A DNA stretch of 64,000 nucleotides from Scalesia atractyloides. Its lineage: Eukaryota; Streptophyta; Magnoliopsida; Asterales; Asteraceae. This document shows, one piece after another, positions 33,979-44,914 of the stretch. Every line of letters starts with the position of its first letter. The first letter of the stretch is position 1. The stretch lies in the NCBI GenBank assembly GCA_947069175.1, contig CAMTDV010000030.1:99720411-99784410 (forward strand), given 5' to 3'. Both the position numbers and the translations under genes were made by a program. The notes under the pieces are model-generated. The model was not told the origin of the DNA. It did not search any database and saw only the letters and a list, made by a program, of their open reading frames with translations.

Positions 33979-36650
33979 CAGCTAACAAGTAATAAAATTT
34001 CTCTTGGTTGCATAAATAAAAAAATTCACAAACATATTACTCAAAATATAAATTATCTTTGTAAAGTCTAATAAAAATATAACCTTTTTATGCAATTTGT
34101 GTCAAACAGTTCCCTCCATTCCCACTCCTTCTGTCTTTTCCAACTCCTTCCCTATATATATTATATCATATATGTATATATGTTCATCATCCATTAGAAT
34201 TTCAAGTTGCCCCATTTTTCTTTCTTCTTCATCAATTTTCATTGTTTTTTTTTGTTCAATAAACAAACTTATGGATCATGTTGTTTCTAAGGCCACTCTT
34301 GGCCTCACTCATCCTGCACAAATTGATCACCCCAAGGTCTGTTTTTGTGCTAGTTTTGATCTTGCTTATTAATTCATATCAGTTATGTTCTCTGCTAGTT
34401 TGTATAATCATTCAATATCTTTTTTCTTAATTCATATTAAGTGTACCCTTTGTAAAATCATTTAATCTTTATGTGTTCTTTGTTAGTTCTATAATCTTAA
34501 TAATTTTTATTAGTTACTTATATTTGTGTTTTGGTAAATGGCCAATAAAGTTGCCTTGAATCATACACCCTTTGTTCCAAACATAGACACATTTGATTTT
34601 AACGCTCGATACCTAGTTCTTTCCGAATTTGAAATCAAGAAAGCGGTTAATGGATAATTTCAAAAAAAAAAGACTAACAAAACAAAAACCCAACATGCTT
34701 TCTTGTTTTTCACCGAAAAATCTCTCAACATAATTTTGATGTATAAAAGTCCCATGTAAAAAAATAAGAAAAAGTCTGTTTGATATGTTAAAGTCTCTAC
34801 ACTTGTTTAGAACGCAAGTACTTGTGATTTTTTTCTAAATGATCCATTACCTCTTAAATTTTTTGAAGTTTGATGAAGTTCAACATTTTGTAAAAGAAAA
34901 ATAATAATACAATCTTATGCGTCAAAGTTTTGTTGAGAGACTTTGTTTTGTGAAAATAAGAAAGTATGCTGGTTTTTGTGACATTAACCCGTTAGTTAAG
35001 GATTTACCGAGGAAGTAATTTATGTGATGTTATCCTAATGAGATGTTCTTGTGGATTGTTTATGAAAGATATCATTTGCTGCTAAAGAAACCGATTTGCT
35101 AGAATGGAAAGGAGATATACTTGCATTAGGTGTCACAGTGCAAGACATGAAAAAAGGCGAAAACTCAAAATTCGAAAACCAGATTTTAGAAAAACTTGAT
35201 ACTAGATTGGGTGGATTGTTTTCTGAAGTATCTTGTGAGGAAAATTTCACAGGAAAGGCTGGACAGTCAACTGTTATTAGAGTTTCGGGTCTTGGGCCCA
35301 AACGGGTCGGCTTGATCGGGCTTGGAAAGTGTCCCACAGTCCCGTCTAGTTATCGTGTTCTTGGTGAGTCTGTTGCGTCGGCTGCAAAGGCTTCACAAGC
35401 GAACAATGTTGCCGTTTCACTTGCTTCTTCAGAAGACTTAACTCATGAATCAAAGCTGGCCATTGCTTCAGCAATAGCAAAAGGTAAAAAAAATATATAT
35501 ATATTTTTGACTTTATTAGTTAGAGGTGGCAAAATGGCACACTGTTTTTGTTCTTTTTTATTTTATATAAAATGTTTTTTATCATGTGATTACAAAGACT
35601 CTATTAAAATGATTGTCTACACTTTTGGAGACTTTTGACTTGATCAACATGCTTTAAAAAATAAAAATAAAAATATAAAAAAAGTACGTGTTTGACTAGA
35701 GATGTATGTTTTGACCTGTTTTATCTATAAATGGGTCCACTTGGGTTCTAGTCAATCTTTAGTAGGTAAAATGGGTTAAAATAAAAGAATCACTAAAAAA
35801 TGGATCACATAGGTTTAATGTGGTTGGAAGATGAATAAATTATTATTGTAGTAATTTAGTTCTCTAATAATCATTATCTCATTAATCATTTATTATACTA
35901 TATTAAAAGAATAAAAAAATAATTTGTTAATGTTAGATGCTTCACTATTTTTCTTTAAATTGTGATATAGGCACATTGTTGGAAACTTATGAAGATAAAA
36001 GATTCAAATCTGAGTGTAAGAAGCCATCTCTCAAGTCTGTTGACCTTTTTGGTCTCGGAGGTGGACCCGAGCTCGAAAAGAAACTTAATACACAGAAGAC
36101 GTTTGCTCAGGGGTAATATTGGCAAAAGAGCTTGTAAATGCACCTGCTAATGTGCTCACTCCTGGTTAGTTAAGAGTTCATCTCATTTGTCATTTTTGTT
36201 TATTCTTTTAATTTCATTTTTTTGTGTTTTTTTAACTATTTGTGTTGTTACATTTATGCCCTCAGAGGTGCTAGCAGAAGAGGCTGCAAAGATTGCTGCT
36301 GCATATAGTGATGTTTTTACAGCAAAGATATTGGATACAGAACAATGCAAAGAGTTGAAAATGGGTTTGTATCTTGGCGTTGCTGCTGCTTCTGCAAATC
36401 CTCCTAAATTTATACATTTATGTTATAAACCTCCAAACGGGTTCGTTAAAACCAAGCTGGCTTTAGTTGGAAAGGGGTTGACTTTTGACAGGTGATAATC
36501 TTGTTTCCTTTGTTCAAATGCCAAATTTCATTATTGTCACTAATCAGAAAAGAGTATTTTTCTTTCCTGATATTATAGGTGGCCAAATGGATGGTTTGGA
36601 CAGGTTGGGTAACGGGTCTGGTATAAACGCTAAACGTGTAATTTTTGTTA

Positions 36651-37038
36651 GAGTTAACTGCCATTTTTGTCTCCGTGGTTTGTTCAGTTATGCCAGTTCA
36701 GACCAAATTTCAAATTTGTACCATTTCGGTCCCTAACATTCTTGAAACATGTCAGTTCCGTCCAAAAAACTAAAGTATGTTAAAACATGTTGTTTAATGA
36801 GGGGTAAAAATGTAATTTTCCATTTTTCATTTATTTTCCCTTTTCTTAAAGCCTATTAAAATCTCACCCCTTTTAAGAAGAAAGGAAAATAACGTTTTTA
36901 CCCTTCATTAAAAGCAGGTTTTAACATGCTTTAGTTTTTTGGACGAAACTTGCAATGTTTCAAGAATTTCAGGGATTGAAATTTGGCCTGAACTTCCATA
37001 ATTGGACAAACTATAAGGGCAGAAATAGCAGTTAACTC
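36651..37038. mobile_element. TIR element in aminopeptidase-1 intron 4
   Basis: GAGTTAACTGCC to GCAGTTAACTC ends, with CGTGGTTTGTTCAGTTATG matched at the other arm. Flanks TTTTTGTTA and TTTTTGGGA agree in 7 of 9 positions. It is absent from the same intron of copy 2, so it inserted after the gene duplication. Sibling of 891-1355. Confidence 0.85.
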
Positions 37039-38140
37039 TTTTTGGGACGGGCAGGTTGGATTGACCCGAACCCATTTTTAATTTTTTTTTTCCTATAAAC
37101 AGTTTAGTGTGTCAAATATGATTAAAAAGATCATATTATTTAAAAAGAAAATCTTTTGTAATAAAACAAATATAGGAGGTTTAGCCATTTACACTATTTT
37201 AACAGCCTTCAAACATTAGTACATAAATAGATTGAATTTGTCACCTCTATTTTTTCTTTTTTGTAAATCATGCCACTTGAATCTTATTCGCTTGCAGTGG
37301 TGGCTACAACATTAAGACGAGCCAGGCTTCTATGGAACTGATGAAAAAGACATGGCCGGTTCAGCAGCGGTGTTAGGTGCCGCGAAAGCACTAGGTCAAA
37401 TTAAACCGCCTGGAGTAGAGGTGAGTTGGTTAACGGGTTGGGTTGACCCGAAACATTTTTGTCCAAAATTTATAGACTTTATTAATAAGTAACTAGTTGA
37501 GTAACCTGATTATAGTAAACATATTATTTCAATAATAATCTTATATTTTGATAATATTCTGTATGCATTAAAAATGCACTTAGTCCTTCAGCCCTTTTGC
37601 CCCTTACTTTTTTTCGCTAATCTTATGCATTTTAGTTATTTGACCCGTTAGCAATTAAACAAAACCAGAATCTTCCCATTCATAGGTGTCCCTTTAAACT
37701 GACTTGGGTTATATCACAGGTTCATTTTATTGTTGCAGCTTGTGAGAATATGATAAGTGGGACCGGTATGAGGCCCGGTGACATTTTAACAGCCTCAAAC
37801 GGAAAGACAATTGAGGTATGTATATCTCTTTCCAGTTTACAACTCCACTAGTTTTGATACAGTCGTTGACATCCCGTTGAGATCGTTATTATTTTAGGTT
37901 AGCGACACTGATGCTGAAGGCAGACTTACACTTGCTGATGCTTTGGTGTATGCCTGTAATCAAGGTGTAGACAAGGTAAATTTTAAGCTGTTTTCTACTT
38001 CGGGTTGGATAAAAAAAATTTACATCGCGATTCGGGCTTGTAAGTTGTAACAAATTTGATATATTCTGCAGATAGTTGACTTGGCCACTTTGACTGTAGC
38101 TTGTGTAGTTGCCTTGGGCCCTCAATTGCAGGTATATTAT

Positions 38141-38862
38141 ATAGGCCTGTAAATAAACCGAAATCGAACACATTTTATTGTTTATGTTCGTTCGTTAAGA
38201 AAATGGGCATGTCGTGTTCTTTCATGTTTGTTCGTTTAAAACCTAAATGGATAGTTCACAAACGTAATCGAACACAAACGAACTTAAACAAACATAAACG
38301 AACATGAATTAACATTAATGAACACAAACAAACAAGTCTTGTTTAAATGTACATGATTCAATTACATAGTTTTTTATATGAATTAGTGATCAATTACGAT
38401 ACGTTCCATTGGAAAACCCATTTTTTTATTACTAGAAAGCCAAATACTCATTATCTACACTTAGTTTAAGTAGTTAGAAAACCCATTTCATGTTTATATT
38501 TAAATAATATATCTATTGGGTTAGGTTCATTAGTGAACAACCCCTTGATTGTGAACACTAGTGAACTAATCCTAGCCCTTGATTTACATATTTATCCAAA
38601 ATTTAAACTAATCTATTTACATATTTATCCAAAATTTAAACTAATAAACATAAAAGAACCAACATAAAGGAATGTAAATAAACGAACATAAACAGACGTT
38701 CATTAACATAAATGAACGAACAAAACGTGTGTTCATTTTTGTTCACTTAATTAAATGAACAAAAATTTTGTTGTGTCCATTCATTTATTTAAAGAACGAA
38801 CATAAACGACTTTTTCGCCGAACACTATATAAACGTTCGGTTCTTTTACAGGCCTAGGTATA
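38141..38862. mobile_element. GAACG-family MITE in aminopeptidase-1 intron 8
   Basis: Starts TAGGCCTGTAAATAAACCGAA and ends TTCGGTTCTTTTACAGGCCTA, a near-perfect inverted pair. The arms hold repeated AACGAACA and TGTTCGTTCG. TATATA occurs on both sides. It is absent from the corresponding intron of copy 2. Related copies are in channel introns 2 and 4. Confidence 0.8.
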
Positions 38863-39548
38863 TAGGTCTCTATTTTACAAGATTTTTAGATGTCTCTTAA
38901 AGTAGCATAAACTAAATTATGCAAATTTATAGTTGATACGTTTCTTGTTTGTATTCCACTATATCATTGTTTTCTTTAGTAAAAATTGCTCTTTTCTAAT
39001 GTTTTGGTCAAAAATTAAATCAGGCATCTTCACACCTAGTGATGAGTTGTCTAAGGAGGTGGTTGCTGCTGCGGAAGTTGCCGGAGAAAAACTTTGGAGG
39101 TTGCCAATGGAAGAAAGTTATTGGCATTGTATGAAATCCGAGGTTTCAGATATGGTCAACACTGGCAATCGTCACGGCGGTTCCATTACCGCAGCTCTTT
39201 TCTTGAAGCAGGTAGTTTGTTCACTTTGTTAAAACTCAATATTTCAAGCTACTTATTTGCTCATTGTTATAAACACAAAGAATTAATTATATGTGTTTGG
39301 TGTTGCAACTTGTTGTTTTTGCCATTGTGATCATTACAAAAGAGCCATGATCATACTAACTAAGGTCATTTGTTTTGTGATTACTATAAGGGTATTTTAG
39401 TCATTTTACAAAAGGATTGTTTTTTTTGCGTTTGGCAGTTTGTTGATGAGAAAGTTGAATGGTTGCATATACACATGTCTGGGCCTGTTTGGAATGACAA
39501 GAAAAAGGCTGCCACTGGATTTGCTATTCCCACTTTGGTGGAATGGGT

Positions 39549-39614
39549 TCGATATCGTTAAGGAGTCCAACCACTTGTTGCATGCTTGGTCGCTTTGAAG
39601 GAAGATCATAGATA
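39549..39614 (-). pseudogene. Remnant of the receptor-kinase 3' end fused to aminopeptidase copy 1
   Basis: About 65 bp match the 3' end of the LRR receptor kinase at 44925-45000 (CGATATC.TTAAG.AGTCC, CACTTGTTGCATGCTTGGTC, GAAGATCA). The block starts inside the last aminopeptidase exon, replacing the final codons and normal stop. It shows that the original duplication reached at least into the kinase gene, and that a deletion then removed the DNA between the two genes in this copy. Confidence 0.88.
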
Positions 39615-39615
39615 C

Positions 39616-40030
39616 TGTTAGGACCCGTAAGTGGGTTAAACTCAGAATTTAGAGATAGGATCAGAGACTTTTTGCAACAATTATTTTCTGCCTTGATTCA
39701 ACAAACATGGTGGCTTTATATAGCCTTACAACTTGAAAAGGGAAACATGTAATGCATACGTAACTGAAAGGAAACATGGGTGAGATAATGGGAAACATGA
39801 TTATCTCTTCTAATATGGTATCATTGTAAAACCCCAACCCACCCCCCTTTCCTGCCACCACCACCACAGCACCTCTGCTGTTCCTTTTTTTTCCAGCCCA
39901 CCCTACTGCATCTCTTGCTCTTTTCTAACCCACACCGGTTCCCATGGCCGAGAAAATACACCCAGCCATTACTATTGTCGCCCCAACATGTCAGCCTATG
40001 ATGCTTGGTCGGCTATCGAGGATAACAAAA
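39616..40030 (+). mobile_element. Truncated Copia-type LTR retrotransposon 5' end
   Basis: An LTR-like segment starts TGTTAGGACCCG (39616) and runs to about 39814, followed by TGGTATCATTG, a decayed initiator-tRNA primer site. An ATG at 39944 starts a gag-like N terminus (MAEKIHPAIT), after which an internal deletion leads to AYDAWSAIE/DNKN-like sequence near 39990-40030. Nothing further of the element is seen, and no 3' LTR. The insertion lies between the two aminopeptidase copies. Confidence 0.65.
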
Positions 40031-40173
40031 ACATGAGTATCCCGGGATTAAACCCGTCTAGCCCACACATAACCCCTTTTTTATTTTTTATTTCCTAACC
40101 TAATCAACACCCATAATTACAATTGGTTGGGAAATTAATTTACTAGTTATTCTTTAACTAACACAACCCTTTT

Positions 40174-40240
40174 AAAGCATCATACTCAGTAAATTCCACC
40201 AACAAACAACAACAAAGCTAAGTTAGGGTGTGTTTTTATA
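40174..40240 (-). mobile_element. Degenerate retroposon tail, inverse of 33836-33978
   Basis: AGCATCATACTCAGTAAATTCCACC and AACAAAGCTAAG are the inverse complement of the tail ending GAGTATGATG at 33900-33965. Only the terminal 60 bp remain. Confidence 0.5.
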
Positions 40241-40877
40241 AATTGTGTTTCTATATTATTAACATTTAAATGTCAAAAAAACCCTCCATCCCCACACCTT
40301 GTTAAATCTCTAGCTCATCTGGGTATTATTAACTTAACTTTAAATAGAAACAAACAGATGGCTCATGTTGTTACTAAGGCCTCACTCATCCTGCCCAAAT
40401 AGATCACCCCAAGTTCCCTTCTTGTCCTGATCTTCATCTTTATTTTTTCCTCATTAGATTTGTATCAACTTTAATGTCAACTTCTGATTTTAAACATTCA
40501 AACCTAGTTTAATCCTAATTTAAAGTGTTACCATTCCAATTGTTTTGTTATGTTCAATATATTTATGAATTTTTATAACCATGTATAAAGGTAGTTGTTT
40601 TAATGAAATTATTGCTGTTAAAAAAAAGTATAAAAGTAGTTCCTTTGTCTTTGATGTTATAAAGATTTTGGGGCCTAAGATCAAGAAAGTCAGTTATAGA
40701 GGTTCAGCTTAATAAATTCTGAAATTTTTATAATTTCTTGGTATGTATATGCTCCCATAAATCATCCCCTTTTTTTCTTCAGATTTTTTTAGTTGATCAT
40801 ATGAATTTAATCTTTGTTTTTCCTTCTTTATTTACTACTTTGATGGTTTAGTAATATCTTAGATTTATAGAAAATTT

Positions 40878-40948
40878 ACTGTAGAATGACAAATGACCGG
40901 TAAACGGGCAACAAGCTGCGCCACAACCCCCTTCGAATAGTGAAATGT
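40878..40948 (-). mobile_element. 3' fragment of the restriction-like-endonuclease LINE
   Basis: The minus strand reads HYSKGVVAQLVARLPVI, matching the QKGVAA.LVARLPA end of the LINE at 50487-51990. It is a short, severely 5'-truncated copy in intron 1 of aminopeptidase copy 2. Confidence 0.65.
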
Positions 40949-42133
40949 TTGTGTTTGTGGATTGTTTGTAAAATAAATCTTTTTTTTTTGCTTCTTTTGA
41001 TATATGAAAGATATCGTTTGCTGCTAAAGAAACCGATTTGCTAGAATGGAAAGGAGATAATACTAGCACTAGGTGTCACTGAGAAAGACATGACAAAAGA
41101 CAAAAACTCAAAATTCCAAAACCTGATTTTAGCAAAACTTGATTCTAAACTGAGTGGATTGTTGTCTGAAGTAACTAGCGAGGAAGATTTTACGGGAAAG
41201 GCTGGACAGTTGACCGTTATTAGAGTTTCGGGTCTTCGGCCCAAACGGGTCAGCTTGATTGGGCTGGGAAGGGTCCCACAGACCTGTGTAGTTATCGTGT
41301 TGTTGGTGAGTCTGTTGCTTCGGCTGCAAAGGCTTCACAAGCAAACAATGTTGCCATCGCACTTGCTTCTTCAGAAGACTTAACTTCTGAATCAAAGCTA
41401 GCCACTGCATCAGCAATAGCAAAGGGTAAGTTTGTTTTATATGAAATGTTTCGTTACATATGTTTACAAAACCTAAACTATGAAAATGATCGTCTGGATT
41501 TTTGAATCTGCATTATGATATAGCCACATTGTTGGGAAGTTATGAAGATAACAGATTCAAATCTGAGTATAAGAAACCATCTCTTAAGTGTGTTGACTTT
41601 TTTGGTCTCGGAGGTGGACCCGAGCTCGAAAAGAAACTTAAGTACACAGAAGACGTTTGCTCAGGGGTAATATTGGCAAAAGAGCTTGTAAATGCACCTG
41701 CTAATGTGCTCACTCCTGGTTAGTTAAGAGTTCATCTCATTTGTCATTTATGTTTATTCTTTTAATTTCACTATTTGTGTTTATACTTATTTGTGTTGTT
41801 ACATTTATGCCCTCAGAGGTGCTGGCAGAAGAGGCTGCAAAGATTGCTGCTATATATAGTGATGTTTTTACAGCAAAGATTTTGGATACGGAACAATGCA
41901 AAGAATTGATAATGGGTTCGTATCTTGGCGTTGCGGCTGCTTCTACAAATCCTCCTAGATTTATACATTTATGTTATAAACCTCCAAACGGGCCTATTAA
42001 AACCAAGCTCGCTTTAGTCGGAAAGGGGTTGACTTTTGACAGGTGATAATCTTATTTCCTTCGTATAAATGTCAAATTTCATTACTATGAGTATTTTCCT
42101 TTATGATATTAGAGGTGGCCAAAGGGATGGTTT

Positions 42134-42318
42134 CAGTGGCGAAGCTTGAGAAATCCGACCGGAGGGTCGAAAATGTATATACCTTAAAAAATTATAAAAC
42201 CGGGGGGTCGAAGACATGTATACCTAAAAAATTCTATACGAAAACTACATACCAAACTCTACTGAGCGAAACGTTTGGGGGATCGGGAGCCCCCCGGCCC
42301 CTTCTATTCTGCGCCCTG
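42134..42318. mobile_element. hAT-like MITE with 8-bp TSD in aminopeptidase-2 intron 4
   Basis: Starts CAGTGGCGAAGCTTGAG and ends TGCGCCCTG; flanked by perfect GATGGTTT duplications (42126-42133 and 42319-42326). Copy 1 has the uninterrupted site GGATGGTTTGGACAGG at about 36587-36602, proving insertion after duplication. Same family as 48226-48338. Confidence 0.93.
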
Positions 42319-42368
42319 GATGGTTTGGACAGGTTGGGTTATGGGTCTTGTAGAAACGAGTAATTTTG

Positions 42369-42793
42369 GTACGCGTTGTTAGTGCATGTTTATGTGTCTG
42401 TTACTGTGCGAATAGGATAGATAGAGTGTGTGTTGTATATGTATAGGTTAGATAGTGTGTAACGCATGAGTGATGCATTTGTAATGTGACATACGTTCAG
42501 TGATGTTGAACGTATGAGTCATACGTGAAGTACTGACTAACGCATGAGTCATACGTTGAAGTTCCTAGCGTATGACTCATACCCTATATATAGGAAGACA
42601 TGAGTTAGTGAATGATAAGTTTTAGATTTGAGGAGATCGAACACACCTGTTCTCTCCTGTGCTTATCGATGTAACTCTTTCGGTAGTTAATAAAAATCTG
42701 TGTTGACTAAACGTTATGCTGCCGAAATTGTTATATTATCTAAAACTTCCGTCTAGAACGCATTACATCCGTTTCTACGGTTTTTAACGCGCC
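42369..42793. mobile_element. Solo-LTR-like insertion in aminopeptidase-2 intron 4
   Basis: About 420 bp present in copy 2 only, bounded by the direct repeat ACGCG (about 42372 and 42788). It begins TTGTTAGTGCATG, contains a CCTATATATAGG TATA-like box, repeated ACGCATGAGTCATACGTT-type units (42470-42600) and CTCTCCTGTGC, and ends GGTTTTTA. The 5-bp duplication and promoter-like middle suggest a solo LTR, but a clean TG...CA pair is not evident, so the class is uncertain. Confidence 0.5.
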
Positions 42794-43832
42794 GGGTTGG
42801 ATTGACCCGAAACCCTTTTTGCCAATATTTTCTACTATATGATTCATAGTATTTAAAAAGATTATATTTTTCTAATAAAGAAAATTTAGAGTTTAAAAAT
42901 ACACTTGGGAGACTTTTGAGTTTCGGCTATTTAAAAAAACAACTTTTGAACATTAGTAAATGGGTTGAAATTGCCACCTCTACTTTTTCTGTTTTGTAAA
43001 TCATGCCGCTTGAATCTGATATGTTTGCAGTGGTGGCTACAACATTAAGACAGGCTCTGGTTCTATGGACTTGATGAAATGTGACATGGGTGGTTCAGCT
43101 GCCGTGTTAGGTGCTGCAAAAGCACTAGCTCAAATTAAACCCCCTCGAGTAGAGGTCAGTTAACGGGTTGGGTTGACCCAAAACAATTTTGTCCAAATTT
43201 TATCCAAAACACATTAAATCTGATTTTAAAAATATATTGTTTCAGTAATAATCTTATACTATTATAGTACGGGCCAGGAAGCTTGACTCGTTCAACTCGT
43301 TTTGCCTGTTCTTTATGGCTAATCTTATGACTTTTACCTGTTTGACCCGTTTGCGATTGAACATAGCCATAATCGACACATTCATAAATCATAACTTACT
43401 CGGGTTATAAATGTGGCATCACAGGTTCATTTTATAGTGGCAGCTTGTGAGAATATGATAAGTGGGACCGGTATGAGGCCCGGTGACATTTTAACAGCCT
43501 CAAACGGAAAGACAATTGAGGTATGTATATCTCTTTCCAGTTTACCACTCCACTAGTTTTGATCAGTTTTAACAAACTAAAATAAGGAGTGTATTTGCAA
43601 CCCATTTTTTTAATACAGTCGTTAACATCCGGTTGAGATCGTTATTATTTTAGGTTAGCGACACTGATGCTGAAGGCAGACTTACACTGGCTGATGCTTT
43701 GGTGTATGCCTGTAATCAAGGTGTGGATAAGGTAATTTTGAGATGTTTTCTATTTTGGGTTGATTTATATGCTCATATTTAACTTTTTTTATCGCGCGTT
43801 AAAGATTTGGCCTTATTCCAAATTTGATAATT

Positions 43833-44127
43833 GTGTAAATTACATTATTTTACGTCCTTTAAGCTTCAACAAAATTTCATGCGTTGTCCTTTAACTAACG
43901 AAATTACAACGGATGTCTTTTATGTTTTAATTTCTTTACAGCAGATGTCCTTTCTGTTTTAATTTCTTCACGGCGGATGTCCTTTATTTTTATAATCTTT
44001 TTAGGGAGAAAGGACACCGCCTATAAAGAAATTAAATTAGAACATAAAGGATATCCGTTGTAATTTCGTTAATCTGCTCCTGAAATTTTGCTGAAACTCA
44101 AAGGACGTAAAATGCAATTTACTCTTT
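43833..44127. mobile_element. TIR element in aminopeptidase-2 intron 7
   Basis: TAAATTACATTATTTTACGTCCTTTAAG at the left pairs with AAAGGACGTAAAATGCAATTTACTC at the right. The inner arms contain repeated GGATGTCCTTTATGTTTTAAT. Absent from copy 1. Family of 15594-16053. Confidence 0.8.
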
Positions 44128-44686
44128 ATAACTTGTGCAGATAGTTGACTTAGCAACTTTGACTGGAGCTTGTATGGTTGCTCTTGGGCCCTCAATTTCA
44201 GGTATATGGTGCTGATACATTTTTAATATTAGGAGGGTTGATTAGTCATTTTGAAAAGTATGTTTGAACAGGCATCTTCACACCCATTGATGAATTGTCT
44301 AAGGAAGTGGTTGCTGCTGCGGAAGTTGCCGGAGAAAAACTTTGGAGGTTGCCAATGGAGGAAAGTTACTGGGATTCTATGAAATCCGGGGTGGCGGATA
44401 TGGTCAACGCTGGCAGTCGTGAGGGTGATTCTATTACCGCGGCTCTTTTCTTGAAGCAGGTATGTAGTTTGTGATTCGAACCTGAGACCTCTACGACATG
44501 GGCTGAAACCTTTGTTTTGTAATTACGATAAGGGTATTTTAGTCATTTTTCATTTTGCAGTTTGTTGATGAGAAAGTAGAATGGTTGCATATAGACATGG
44601 CTGGACCTGTTTGGAATGACAAGAAAAATGCTGCAACTGGATTTGCTATTCCCACTTTGGTGGAATGGGTTGTGTCCAACTCATAA

Positions 44687-44914
44687 TTACTATAAGGGTA
44701 TTTTTGTCATTTTACAAAAACTGACTGTTTCTTTGTGACTTGCAATTTGGATCAACATTTATAATAATCATGTTTTAGCTAGCTTAATGAGGTTTTTACA
44801 ATATTGATTTGTCGATTTCTTGCATAACAAGTTAACAACCATGAAAACAAGTACAATGTTTGTTACAAACGTCTGCTAACAACGAAACATTTAACAAGAA
44901 AACCGCGTGATATC
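44687..44914. other. Convergent 3' flanks of aminopeptidase 2 and the receptor kinase
   Basis: 228 bp separate the two tail-to-tail genes. No gene is present; it should hold both 3' untranslated regions. The corresponding stretch is deleted in copy 1. Confidence 0.75.

Larger units (their letters stand above)
34271..39561 (+). pseudogene. M17 leucine aminopeptidase, copy 1, frameshifted
   Basis: Ten exons match plant leucine aminopeptidase: 34271-34336, 35069-35483, 35971-36164, 36266-36491, 37308-37420, 37720-37815, 37898-37975, 38072-38131, 39024-39211 and 39439-39561. These enzymes are two-metal hexamers that release N-terminal residues. Exons 1-2 are open (MDHVVSKATLGLTH, LEWKGDILALGV, GPKRVGLIGLGK). 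Exon 3 lacks one base at KKL-N-T (36090; AACTTAATACAC against AACTTAAGTACAC in copy 2). Exon 5 is scrambled where NIKTG..DLMK.DMGG should be, losing a metal-ligand aspartate frame. DTDAEGRLTLADAL (exon 7) is intact. Exon 8 ends GPQLQ rather than GPSIS, and the C terminus is LVEWVRYR instead of LVEWVVSNS because a deletion joined it to receptor-kinase sequence. A TATA-rich leader (CCTATATATAT, about 34152) precedes it. A full enzyme cannot be made from this sequence as given. Confidence 0.9.
40358..44686 (+). pseudogene. M17 leucine aminopeptidase, copy 2, broken N-terminal domain
   Basis: Tandem partner of copy 1, starting 6.09 kb downstream. Exon 1 (40358-about 40413) lost 8 bp after AAGGCC and runs into TAG; its donor is altered. 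Exon 2 (41011-41425) has one extra base near GGAGATAATACTAG (about 41058) and one missing near GGAAGGGTCCC (about 41270). From exon 3 on, the reading is open and complete: 41524-41718, 41817-42042, 43031-43154, 43425-43520, 43654-43731, 44141-44201, 44272-44459 and 44561-44686 (TAA). That part is the catalytic domain with LALVGKGLTFDSGGYNIKTG, LMKCDMGGSAA, CENMISGTGMRPGD, DTDAEGRLTLADAL and TAALFLKQFV, so all metal ligands and the signature are there. The exons could still be translated only from an internal or alternative start. Introns 4 and 7 carry transposons absent from copy 1. Confidence 0.9.
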
